Source: Lachnospiraceae bacterium (GTDB taxonomy: Bacteria > Bacillota > Clostridia > Lachnospirales > Lachnospiraceae). Taken from it: a stretch of 34,807 nt of DNA. The stretch covers positions 1 through 34,807 of the forward strand of contig JAAWKM010000022.1 of assembly GCA_022797375.1 (NCBI GenBank), given 5' to 3'. Shown in pieces: positions 8,949 through 16,160 of the stretch (position 1 is the first letter of the stretch; the number at the start of each line of letters is the position of its first letter). A model generated the notes under the pieces. The model saw nothing but the letters and a program-made list of their open reading frames with translations, had not been told where the DNA came from and ran no database searches. The position numbers were made by a program, and so were the translations under genes.

Positions 8949-10073
8949 ATGAAAGTTTTCCTGGGGAAAACAAAAAATAAAATAAGGTTTACAACATTTT
9001 TAATATGTGTGGTTGTGGCTTTTGTGTGTCTGTGCCTTTTGCATGAAACTAACCAGAAAGAACGGGAGTCTAATGCAGCGGCACGCTGGAAATCAGACAA
9101 TCAGGAATTTTCATATATTTCTGTATATATTTCTCCAGAAGAAAACTGGAAAGAAAATGACAGGAATATGCTAATTAGTAATTTAAAAATGTCATTCCAG
9201 CAAAACTCCATTATAAACAAAGACAGGGAGGACAATAATGAAGGGCTTATAAAAGATTGTTTCAGCTGTGAAGATGTAATGGAATTTACTAATGGTAAAA
9301 ATACAGCAACAGCAAAAGTTACAGCGACAGGTGGTGATTTTTTCTTTTTCCACCAGCCTGTCTGGCTGTCTGGCTTTGCATATTCAGACAATGACGTAAT
9401 GGAAGACCGTGCCGTAATTGACAAAGAACTTGCCTGGCAGCTTTTTGGCGGGGAAAATGTAACAGGAATGCCATTTAAAATAAATGGCAATACATATTAT
9501 GTAGCAGGTGTAGTTGACACAAGCCAGCTAAAGGAAGATAAAAAAGCATATGGTGAAACCAGCCGTGCATGGCTTCCTTATAGCGCTTTCTGCAAAGAAT
9601 ACCAGGGAAATGAACCAGCACCTGGAGAAACAACAAATATTGGTATTAACAGTATGGCAGATACAGGTACAGGTACAGATGGACAATCAGATAAACTTCC
9701 CATTACATGCTATGAGATTGTACTCCCAGACCCTGTAAAAGAATGGGCAGTAAATCTTATACAAACAAGCCTCAATGCAAAAGAACGTAAAATGGTAGTA
9801 ATAGAAAACAGTAAAAGAACAAATTTCCTTTATGTAATTGATAATTTAAAGAATTTTTTCTATAAAACATCAGGTACACAGCCAGTTGCATATCCTTATT
9901 GGGAAAATGCAGCAAAAGTGCGCGATACTAAAAGAGAAATTTATACAGGGATTATTTTAGTTGCACTTATATACCCGGTATTATTATTTATCAGGATTAT
10001 TATATGGATTTACAAAACAATAGATGGTAAAATTAAAAAACGTATAAATAAAAAACATGCATACCCTCTTTAA
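8949..10073 (+). CDS. Bitopic membrane protein with MacB-like extracytoplasmic domain
   Basis: The 374-residue product has a TM segment near residues 13-31, an extracytoplasmic region, and one C-terminal TM segment (about 332-354) with a basic tail. Residues 127-190 read like the periplasmic core of MacB/FtsX permeases (ATGGDFFFFHQPVWLSG, DRAVIDKELAWQLFG, INGNTYYVAGVVD). True MacB permeases have three further TM helices after the core, and an ATPase fused or adjacent; both are missing here. It follows the adaptor gene with AAGGCAGG as ribosome binding site. Inference: it is a partner of the adaptor in an assembly that is not a standard exporter. Its function is not known. Confidence 0.8.
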   Translation: MKVFLGKTKNKIRFTTFLICVVVAFVCLCLLHETNQKERESNAAARWKSDNQEFSYISVYISPEENWKENDRNMLISNLKMSFQQNSIINKDREDNNEGLIKDCFSCEDVMEFTNGKNTATAKVTATGGDFFFFHQPVWLSGFAYSDNDVMEDRAVIDKELAWQLFGGENVTGMPFKINGNTYYVAGVVDTSQLKEDKKAYGETSRAWLPYSAFCKEYQGNEPAPGETTNIGINSMADTGTGTDGQSDKLPITCYEIVLPDPVKEWAVNLIQTSLNAKERKMVVIENSKRTNFLYVIDNLKNFFYKTSGTQPVAYPYWENAAKVRDTKREIYTGIILVALIYPVLLFIRIIIWIYKTIDGKIKKRINKKHAYPL

Positions 10074-10084
10074 AACAAGCAAAA

Positions 10085-10117
10085 ACTGCATAAGATTCCA
10101 GGTTAATCTTATGCAGT
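10085..10117. terminator. Bidirectional terminator between MacB-like gene and hpf
   Basis: A perfect 13-bp stem (ACTGCATAAGATT and its complement, 7-base loop). On the minus strand it is followed by TTTTTGCTTGTTTT, a good T-run for hpf. The plus strand lacks a clear T-run but the hairpin also closes the plus-strand cluster. Confidence 0.8.
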
Positions 10118-10148
10118 ACCATATATAAGTATTTATCTTATATACCTT

Positions 10149-10676
10149 TTAGAACTCTGGCTCTATAAGACCAAATGTATTTCCTTTCCTCTTATAAACA
10201 ACATTTACCTCATCAGTTGTTGCATTACGGAAAACATAGAAATTATGTCCAAGCAGTTCCATCTGTATACAAGCCTCTTCTGGATCCATAGGCTTCATTG
10301 CAAACCTCTTAGAACGGATAATCTTAATCTCATCATCCTCTTCTATCTCTTCTTCTACAAAAGCCTTGCTAAGACCTATAGCTGACTGCTGCTGGTCAAT
10401 AATTTTATTTTTATATTTACGCAGCTGGCGTTCAATAATTTCCTCAACTAAATCTATAGAAACATACATATCATCACTAACTTGCTCCGCCCTTATTATG
10501 TTTCCTTTCATTGGTATGGTAATTTCTATTTTCTGCCTCTCTTTCTCCACACTAAGGGTAACATGTACTTCTGTCTCTGGAGTGAAATACCTTTCAAGCT
10601 TCCCTATCTTGTCACTAACCGCAGACCTAAGACCTTCCGTTACATCAATGTTTTTACCACTAATAATATACTGCAT
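10149..10676 (-). CDS. hpf: Ribosome hibernation-promoting factor, long form
   Basis: The start is set at ATG 10676 (MQYIISGKN), not at the track start, because AAGGAGT lies just upstream and family members begin there. The 175-residue product has the HPF/RaiA ribosome-binding domain (about 1-100) and the C-terminal dimerisation domain (RFAMKPMDPEEACIQMELLGHNFYVF-type sequence near 125-175). Long HPF binds the 30S decoding region and dimerises 70S ribosomes into inactive 100S particles in stationary phase. It is monocistronic, with its own near-consensus promoter and a terminator. Confidence 0.96.
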   Translation of the reverse strand: MQYIISGKNIDVTEGLRSAVSDKIGKLERYFTPETEVHVTLSVEKERQKIEITIPMKGNIIRAEQVSDDMYVSIDLVEEIIERQLRKYKNKIIDQQQSAIGLSKAFVEEEIEEDDEIKIIRSKRFAMKPMDPEEACIQMELLGHNFYVFRNATTDEVNVVYKRKGNTFGLIEPEF

Positions 10677-10707
10677 AAATACCACTCCTTTACTATTTAT
10701 TGTATCT

Positions 10708-10736
10708 ATTATAACGCATGTATAGAATATAATCAA
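10708..10736 (-). promoter_or_regulatory. SigA-type promoter of hpf
   Basis: Reading the minus strand: TTGATT (10736-10731), 17 bases, TATAAT (10713-10708). Transcription would start about 25 bases before the hpf ATG. Confidence 0.75.
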
Positions 10737-10863
10737 GTAAAAATGCACAAATTTGACATTATTTAAACAGGCAGATAGTTTAAATTTAAATAAATTTTCC
10801 CTCAAATCTTTTATTTATCAGAAAATTCTAAAATGCCAGCAACTTATAATTTTACATATTATG

Positions 10864-10917
10864 TTATGCACAATGTTTATTAAAAATTGTGCATAATGTG
10901 GATAACTTTGCGGATAA
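10864..10917. repeat. Cluster of DnaA-box-like nonamers
   Basis: TTATGCACA (10864-10872), its inverse TGTGCATAA (10888-10896), a perfect inverse box TGTGGATAA (10897-10905) and a one-mismatch box TGCGGATAA (10909-10917) lie within 54 bases. The first two also form an 11-bp inverted repeat. This is in the 489-base gene-free stretch between hpf and 11166. The flanking genes are not the usual dnaA/dnaN pair. Confidence 0.45.
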
Positions 10918-11019
10918 GTCATTTTTTAGAGTTTTTTGATAACAATAACATGTTGACAACCTGTAAGTTATTAACATCCTCCTATAAATGTTTTACATAA
11001 TATAACTTTTTCCGGCAAA

Positions 11020-11053
11020 ATCCGACATACTGTGTCAGATTTTTTGTTTTTTT
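11020..11053 (+). terminator. Orphan terminator-like hairpin
   Basis: TCCGACA and TGTCAGA form a 7-bp stem with one mismatch and a 5-base loop, followed by TTTTTTG and seven more T. No plus-strand gene ends here, so it either ends an unrecognised small transcript or is a chance structure. Confidence 0.4.
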
Positions 11054-11072
11054 ATCATTAATTGTCAGATTA

Positions 11073-11102
11073 TTTATTTATTGTATAAGGCTATATCCAA
11101 AA
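11073..11102. repeat. 30-bp direct repeat, left copy (att-like)
   Basis: Thirty bases (containing GTATAAGGCTATATCCAAAA) are identical to 13120-13149, which is the 3' end of the XRE-type gene. Read on the minus strand this copy also encodes the tail FGYSLIQ and stop. No similarity continues on either side. Confidence 0.85.
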
Positions 11103-11107
11103 CAAGG

Positions 11108-11151
11108 AATAAAGTATGCAAGTGGCAAACAACAAACTTACATACTTTATT
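11108..11151. terminator. Hairpin downstream of the cassette genes
   Basis: AATAAAGTATG-AAG arms pair with one mismatch across a 14-base loop (11108-11122 with 11137-11151). It lies just after the stop of the 194-residue ORF; T-richness on both sides is modest. Confidence 0.5.
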
Positions 11152-11165
11152 TTAAACTATTGTTA

Positions 11166-11750
11166 CTATTCTATATCCCTATTAACCTTTTCCCTTACTT
11201 CCTCAATATCTAACATTTTAATATCTGAATAATACAAATAATATCCATTTGTATCACCTCTGTCCTCACCATCTTCACTCTTGTAAAATTCCATTGCAAT
11301 TTCTCCATCTTTTAACCATACAATACTATAACAGCTTCTATTCTCTCTTTCTTCCCCAAGAGATACCCTGTATGATACATGAATATCCATAAAGAAATAT
11401 GATGGCAATTTATATAATCCACCATCATATTTTTCTATAAATGGTGCAAATGCTGGTATTACCCCTTCTGGTAGTCCATTAATAATATTAACATCTCCAT
11501 CAAACAACCTGTTTCCTCTTTCTTTAGTAACCACTCCATCTATAACTATTTTTTTTGATTTAATCTTATTTCCATCCTGGTCAATCCCTTCACACATTTT
11601 TGATATATGTATCTGTCCATAATTGCCAATAAAATGCATCCCATCTGAATGAAACCATCTGTAAAGTACTATGAATACACTGGCAAATACTAATACAAAT
11701 AACATAAAAATTGTAAATCTTAATAATTTTCTTTTTTCTATATTCTTCAT
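11166..11750 (-). CDS. Hypothetical membrane-anchored protein
   Basis: A 194-residue protein with a basic N-terminus, a single TM segment at about residues 11-30 (FTIFMLFVLVFASVFIVLY) and a hydrophilic extracytoplasmic region rich in charged and aromatic residues. No family is recognised. It starts 31 bases after the stop of the secreted-protein gene on the same strand, so both are probably one transcript inside a block bounded by 30-bp repeats. A surface partner or immunity-type role for the secreted protein is possible but unsupported. Confidence 0.7.
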   Translation of the reverse strand: MKNIEKRKLLRFTIFMLFVLVFASVFIVLYRWFHSDGMHFIGNYGQIHISKMCEGIDQDGNKIKSKKIVIDGVVTKERGNRLFDGDVNIINGLPEGVIPAFAPFIEKYDGGLYKLPSYFFMDIHVSYRVSLGEERENRSCYSIVWLKDGEIAMEFYKSEDGEDRGDTNGYYLYYSDIKMLDIEEVREKVNRDIE

Positions 11751-11781
11751 TCCTCAACCCCATATAATATATGAAAATTTA

Positions 11782-12798
11782 TTAATTTCCATTAAGGCTT
11801 ACCTTTGGGATAATTATAACAACATCTGCTCCAATTGCTTTAAGATTAATTCTTCCAATATTATACAAATAATGATAATTATATTTTCTATTATAATTAT
11901 AAAATGCTTCACAAGCGTAACTAGATGATAAATTATAACCTTCACTATTCATAGTATATGAATATTTTTTACTTGAAACATCAGGCATAAATTTTCCATC
12001 TATATTAGTACCTGTTGGAGTACTTACTGCAGTAGTTCCTTCAACTGAGTTTCCCATATAACATATTACCTGGTCTTCATCCAAAGCTCCTTTATATTTA
12101 ACAAATATATATACAACTTCTACACTAATTGCAGTAGTATAAGTACACTCCGTTTCTCCTACACTAGAAGTTGGTTTTAAACCAGAAATAAATTCACTAA
12201 ATGCTTGGTAAAATGTAATCGCCGATGAAGCAACTGTTCCAGTTGCTGATACACCCTCAGATATAGCCAATCTTAATACATTTTTTGAACCTGCTACAAA
12301 ACCAGAAGAAGATTTTGAATAAGAAGTATCTTTTTTATATAATGTACTATTTTCACTCGTAGGAATACCACGTATAATTTGTAATTGATATTCTTTGCCA
12401 TTATATACGGTATTTTGTCTTACACTCGTCCATCGTGTATCTTTAGCAGAAGACACTGCTACCCTTTGGGAATTTTCTATATCTCCACCAGTTTTTGATA
12501 TTAATTTGCTTTTTTCTTCTATTTCTTTTTCAGATAAGGTCACAACACCTAATTGCTCAATTTTTTTATCTAATTGCTCAATTTCCTTTTGGTTTTCTTC
12601 ATAATCTTTTGCTAAAATTCTACGTTCAGAATACAATTCATTAATTAAATCTAATGTTTTTTCAGAAACTACTTCTTCATTATCCAGATTTTCTATAATA
12701 CTCGGATTTCCCATAGCATACGAAACCTGGTTTTTGCATACAAAAACTAAACTAAAAGCTAAACTAAAAACTAAACAATAATGTAATAATTTTTTCAT
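11782..12798 (-). CDS. Secreted protein of unknown function with N-terminal coiled coil
   Basis: The 338-residue product has a signal peptide (residues 1-28, cleavage near VSYA/M), a predicted coiled-coil or helical segment at about 45-105 (LAKDYEENQKEIEQLDKKIEQLG), and a C-terminal region of strands rich in Ser, Thr and Tyr ending in GADVVIIIPKV. AAAGGAGG lies before the ATG. I do not recognise a family. The gene is followed at 31 bases by a membrane-anchored small protein gene, and the pair lies inside the repeat-bounded block. A secreted effector or surface structure is conceivable; no catalytic motif is visible. Confidence 0.75.
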   Translation of the reverse strand: MKKLLHYCLVFSLAFSLVFVCKNQVSYAMGNPSIIENLDNEEVVSEKTLDLINELYSERRILAKDYEENQKEIEQLDKKIEQLGVVTLSEKEIEEKSKLISKTGGDIENSQRVAVSSAKDTRWTSVRQNTVYNGKEYQLQIIRGIPTSENSTLYKKDTSYSKSSSGFVAGSKNVLRLAISEGVSATGTVASSAITFYQAFSEFISGLKPTSSVGETECTYTTAISVEVVYIFVKYKGALDEDQVICYMGNSVEGTTAVSTPTGTNIDGKFMPDVSSKKYSYTMNSEGYNLSSSYACEAFYNYNRKYNYHYLYNIGRINLKAIGADVVIIIPKVSLNGN

Positions 12799-13119
12799 TA
12801 TTTTTCCTCCTTTTTATAATTCAAATTTATATAGTATATTATACTCTATACTTGTATTATAGTTAATGTCATATATTATAAATATTATTTCTTATTTATA
12901 ATTATATTTATATTGATTTTTACGAATATACATTATATTCGTATTTTGTATAATTAAAAATTATATTAATAGCTTATACTATTTTCATTATAAAACAAAT
13001 ATATGTTTTATAATCCATATTTTATCTAGTAAATATGCTATTTTAACAAACGTAATTAAAAAATGTAAGATTAATAATATACCTTGGAGGATTATTTTAC
13101 ATCTTTATCCCTGCTGTTT
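12799..13119. other. Gene-free AT-rich leader of the cassette
   Basis: About 320 bases of very AT-rich DNA without a supported ORF. The part next to 12798 holds the ribosome binding site and several TATAAT-like strings but no convincing -35/-10 pair. Confidence 0.5.
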
Positions 13120-13149
13120 TTTATTTATTGTATAAGGCTATATCCAAAA
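13120..13149. repeat. 30-bp direct repeat, right copy (3' end of XRE-type gene)
   Basis: This copy covers the last seven codons and stop of the XRE-type regulator plus five bases beyond. It is identical to 11073-11102, 2047 bases away, giving the layout of an element integrated into a gene 3' end with restoration of the reading frame. Confidence 0.85.
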
Positions 13150-13547
13150 TCAAAAAGCAGCTCATTAGTATCTGTAAGTGTTATATTATGCTGCAGTGCA
13201 AATATAATAATACTGTCCCTGCTAATCCTTGCATATAGTATAGGATATCCTGTTGCCTTTAATAAATCTTGTATTTCCTCAAAAGATAACTTCAGGGTAA
13301 AGCATATAGCAAGCACTTTATCACGTGAAGGCTTTTTAGCACCTGATAAAATCTGGTATGTATAAGTCCTGTCAAGCCCTGAATTCTTAATAAGCAGCCC
13401 GCTTGAAATGCCTTTACTATTTAAAATGTTCCGGATGTATTCATGCAGTTCCATTTTAACAAGGTTATCTTCTTCTTTATCAATATAATCCCCTGGCTGT
13501 GCAACACCTTTTAAAATTTCTAATAATTCCTGTGTCTTTTTAAACAT
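13125..13547 (-). CDS. XRE-type helix-turn-helix regulator
   Basis: A 140-residue protein. Residues about 33-90 (LHEYIRNILNSKGISSGLLIKNSGL, then TYTYQILSGAKKPSRDKVLAIC) have the order of a Cro/CI-type HTH, with the recognition helix around DRTYTYQILSG. The remaining C-terminal helices (FEEIQDLLKATGYPILYA) are typical of this regulator group. AAGGATGG precedes the ATG. It follows the ABM-domain gene by 30 bases on the same strand, so the two form an operon. Its last seven codons are duplicated at 11073-11102. Targets are unknown; the kinase gene across the MITE is a possible functional partner, from proximity only. Confidence 0.85.
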   Translation of the reverse strand: MFKKTQELLEILKGVAQPGDYIDKEEDNLVKMELHEYIRNILNSKGISSGLLIKNSGLDRTYTYQILSGAKKPSRDKVLAICFTLKLSFEEIQDLLKATGYPILYARISRDSIIIFALQHNITLTDTNELLFDFGYSLIQ

Positions 13548-13577
13548 TTATATTTATCCATCCTTTATTGTATAACA

Positions 13578-13910
13578 CTACTCTCTTATAAAACATCTGT
13601 CAGATGCTTTTATCCCTTCCTCATCTGACACATATCTCTCCACTTTCATATGCAGGTCATACTTTATTCTGAGTTCTGTAATTTTTTCCATCATTGGTGA
13701 CGCATGATGCCTGTCAAGTGCCTGCTGGTTTTCCCAACAGTCAGCCAGCAATACTGTTTCTGGTTCTGCCATAGGTAAAAAATAATCATACCTCAGGTTC
13801 CCTTCTTCCTTACGTATTGCCATAGCAGTTCCGCTGCTTTCCATTTCTTCCGCAAACTTTCTTGCATTACCATTTGTTCCTGTATAATAAATATTCACAG
13901 CTATACTCAT
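13578..13910 (-). CDS. ABM-domain putative quinol monooxygenase (YgiN-like)
   Basis: A 110-residue protein with the dimeric alpha/beta-barrel ABM pattern: a first strand in IAVNIYYTGT, helix GNARKFAEEMESSG, second strand GNLRYDYFLP, then VLLADCWENQQALDRHHASPMMEKI, where the D-x-W and the HHASP-type stretch are typical of this family (oxygenases acting on quinones, or structural relatives). GGAGGG lies before the ATG. It is the first gene of an operon with the XRE-type regulator. The substrate cannot be told from sequence; many members are annotated only by fold. Confidence 0.85.
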   Translation of the reverse strand: MSIAVNIYYTGTNGNARKFAEEMESSGTAMAIRKEEGNLRYDYFLPMAEPETVLLADCWENQQALDRHHASPMMEKITELRIKYDLHMKVERYVSDEEGIKASDRCFIRE

Positions 13911-13981
13911 TCAGTTTCCCTCCAGTTTTATTTTTCTTTTTTAATAATATCACAACAGCAACATTATTAAAAGTATAATAC

Positions 13982-14411
13982 TAATGCAGAACATGTCCGT
14001 TTCATAAAATTTTTAGTTATTTTGCATTTGTGTAAAAACGGACGAAGTTTTCTACGTCCAGGCTGGACATGTAAAACCTGCTGTCTTCTGGCAAAGTGAA
14101 TAATATAACTGGAAACTGTTAATTTTATTATCCTGGGTTTATTATAAATTTACAGTGGCAGGTTTTATATATTATAGAACCGCATTTATTCAATTTATTT
14201 CCATATGGATAATACCGCAGTATCTCCTGTTTGTCTGAATAATTTAGCACACAATAAAATTTCTAGTTATAATTCCAGGTCTGCCGGAAGACAGCAGGTT
14301 CCATGTGCCCTGGAGTGGGATAAACCCGTCCTGGCACTGGAAAACCTGCGTGCGTCCGTCTGCCAGCAAAGGATAACTGGAAATTTTATGAAACGGACGT
14401 GTAATGCAGAA
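13982..14411. mobile_element. MITE-like element with 21-bp terminal inverted repeats and 10-bp flanking direct repeats
   Basis: Direct repeats TAATGCAGAA lie at 13982-13991 and 14402-14411. Immediately inside are terminal inverted repeats 13992-14012 and 14381-14401 that differ at one base in 21 and share GTCCGTTTCATAAAATTT. Weaker inverted similarity continues inward for about 100 bases, including CCTGCTGTCTTC (left) against GAAGACAGCAGG (right). The 410-base element has no transposase and the track ORFs in it are not coding. It separates the regulator operon from the kinase gene. The transposase family that mobilised it is unknown. Confidence 0.78.
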
Positions 14412-14423
14412 TGAAAATTAATT

Positions 14424-14452
14424 TTGCATAAGCCAGATAAATAATGTATAAT
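14424..14452 (+). promoter_or_regulatory. Promoter of the kinase gene
   Basis: TTGCAT (14424-14429), 17 bases, TATAAT (14447-14452). It lies 13 bases outside the MITE-like element, so the insertion sits directly against the upstream side of this promoter. Confidence 0.65.
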
Positions 14453-14510
14453 AACAATGCAAAAGAAATCCACAAATAAATACTGCTGGTAATGCAAAAA
14501 AGGAATAACT

Positions 14511-15623
14511 ATGGAAAATAACCTGCATATACAATATATTGATGAAAAATATATAAAACTTGATTTGCTTAGCAATAACCAGGGTTTAGAAACATGGCTT
14601 GTAAAGGATAACTGCACCGGAAAATTATTTATATTAAAAGAAACCATGCCAGAACTGGCAGAAATATACAGAACCCTGCAGCCATTCCCAAATAAAAACC
14701 TGGCGGCAATATATGAAACTTTCAAATTGGATAATAAATTCATTGTTATTGAGGAATTTATAAGCGGTGACACTTTAGAAGAAATTATAAATAAAGGAAA
14801 TACCAATGTACATACATCTTTTTATATTATAAAGCAAATTTTGGAAGTCTTGATTTTCCTTCATGGCATAAATATTATCCACAGGGATATTAACCCCAGA
14901 AATATACTGGTTTCAACAGATGGTATAGTTAAACTTATTGATTTTGGAATTGCAAGAAAATATAAAGAAGGTTCTGCAAATGATACGGCAATACTTGGGA
15001 CAGCAGGCTTTGCAGCACCAGAACAATTTGGTTTCCAGCAGACAGATGCAAGGTCTGATATTTATTCACTGGGTGTACTGTTCCATCTGCTCTTATCAGG
15101 CAGTATGCCAAAGGGAAGCCAGTGCCTTGATATAGAATATAAGGAATTTATACAAAAATGTATATCACTTGACCCATCCATGCGCTACCAGAGTGCTTTA
15201 GAGGCTTATACCTCACTAGTTTCTATAACAACAGCAGACCAGGTTAACCCTGTTTACAATAAACCAGATAACAATCCTTACTGCCTGCCAGGTTTTAGAA
15301 GCAATACCCCCTGGAAAAAAACCCTTGCTATAAGTTTTTATATTATTATGTCAATTTATATATTTGCCTCGCTTAAAGAATGTTCAAAAACACCAGCTTC
15401 TTTTTTCCTTGAATTTATGGCACTGTTTTTATATATTATATTTGCATTTATAATTGTTACAGATTATGGAAACTGGACTTACAGGCTATGGCCAGTTTCA
15501 CGTTTTAATAAATCTTTAAAAATATTTATACGGATTATACTTTTTATATTTATATTCTATTATGGGGCAACTCTTGAAGAATATGTAAGATATACAATGC
15601 TTGGAATTCCCAGACCCAAATAA
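14511..15623 (+). CDS. Membrane-anchored Hanks-type Ser/Thr protein kinase
   Basis: The 370-residue product has a kinase domain (about 14-240) with Lys43 in FILKE, the catalytic loop HRDINPRN (His124, Asp126, Asn131), DFG (Asp144), APE (169-171) and Asp183 in DIYSLG, so it should be active. The Gly-rich loop is degenerate (LLSNNQGLE lacks the GxGxxG spacing). Instead of PASTA domains, the C-terminus has three TM segments (about 276-370) and almost no extracytoplasmic sensor. AAAGGAA precedes the ATG. Substrates are unknown. Downstream lie a four-TM protein and a lipoprotein gene, separated by a terminator. The track ORF on the opposite strand is a shadow. Confidence 0.93.
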   Translation: MENNLHIQYIDEKYIKLDLLSNNQGLETWLVKDNCTGKLFILKETMPELAEIYRTLQPFPNKNLAAIYETFKLDNKFIVIEEFISGDTLEEIINKGNTNVHTSFYIIKQILEVLIFLHGINIIHRDINPRNILVSTDGIVKLIDFGIARKYKEGSANDTAILGTAGFAAPEQFGFQQTDARSDIYSLGVLFHLLLSGSMPKGSQCLDIEYKEFIQKCISLDPSMRYQSALEAYTSLVSITTADQVNPVYNKPDNNPYCLPGFRSNTPWKKTLAISFYIIMSIYIFASLKECSKTPASFFLEFMALFLYIIFAFIIVTDYGNWTYRLWPVSRFNKSLKIFIRIILFIFIFYYGATLEEYVRYTMLGIPRPK

Positions 15624-15647
15624 CTTTATTATAAAAATTTAATATGT

Positions 15648-15664
15648 GTATGCTGCCAGCATAC
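15648..15664 (+). repeat. Short hairpin after the kinase gene
   Basis: GTATGCT-GCC-AGCATAC, a perfect 7-bp stem with a 3-base loop in the kinase 3' region, with no T-run. Confidence 0.4.
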
Positions 15665-15672
15665 CAAAAATA

Positions 15673-15716
15673 AAAATAACTTGTGTATGATATTAGCACA
15701 AGTTATTTTATTTTTA
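15673..15716 (+). terminator. Rho-independent terminator of the kinase gene
   Basis: AAAATAACTTGTG and CACAAGTTATTTT form a 13-bp perfect stem with an 11-base loop, running into TTTTATTTTT on the plus strand. Confidence 0.85.
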
Positions 15717-15757
15717 CATAAAAACTTTGGAAGCATTAAAAGAAAGGAGGATATCAA

Positions 15758-16114
15758 ATGAAAACATCAAGACTTGTAATAGGGATAATTTCATGTGTTT
15801 TATTTGTTATAATTTCATTCCAGTCCTGTGCAGCTGGTGTAGGAAATGCACTTGAAGAAAATGGGGAAGTTAGTGGAAGTGCAGGTTTTATTCTTGCTGT
15901 TTGTATGCTTGTTGCAGGAATAGTTGGAATATGCTGCAGGAAATTAAAAACAGGAACCATAGTAGCTGGTGTATTTTATGCTTTAGGTGGTTTGATTGGC
16001 ATTACAAATTTTGGCTCATATGCTGATTTGCAAATCTGGTCTGTACTTAGTTTTATTTTTTCAGTAGTTTTTATTGCTACTGGAATAATGCAAAAGCAAA
16101 AAAAACTGGACTGA
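15758..16114 (+). CDS. Small four-TM membrane protein, unknown function
   Basis: A 118-residue protein with TM segments at about 5-25, 42-60, 64-84 and 88-110; the ATG has AAAGGAGG. The first segment runs into FQSCAAG, so it could also be read as a signal anchor with a lipobox-like Cys. Similar proteins of this length occur in many Firmicutes without a known role. It is 46 bases upstream of the lipoprotein gene and probably co-transcribed. Confidence 0.8.
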   Translation: MKTSRLVIGIISCVLFVIISFQSCAAGVGNALEENGEVSGSAGFILAVCMLVAGIVGICCRKLKTGTIVAGVFYALGGLIGITNFGSYADLQIWSVLSFIFSVVFIATGIMQKQKKLD

Positions 16115-16160
16115 TAAATTTTGATTATATGTAATAGACAACACAGAAATGAGGTAAATT

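Noticed and set aside
10864-10917. DnaA-box cluster as the chromosomal origin
   Set aside because: No dnaA, dnaN, rpmH or gyr genes nearby and only one perfect box; kept only as a cluster worth checking.
10953-10988. TTGACA and TATAAA as a promoter for a plus-strand small RNA
   Set aside because: Spacing is 24 bases, too long for a sigma-A promoter; no better -10 at 16-18 bases.
14205-14806. ORFs 14205-14414 (+) and 14267-14806 (-)
   Set aside because: They run across the MITE-like element and antisense to the kinase; no ribosome binding site or family resemblance.
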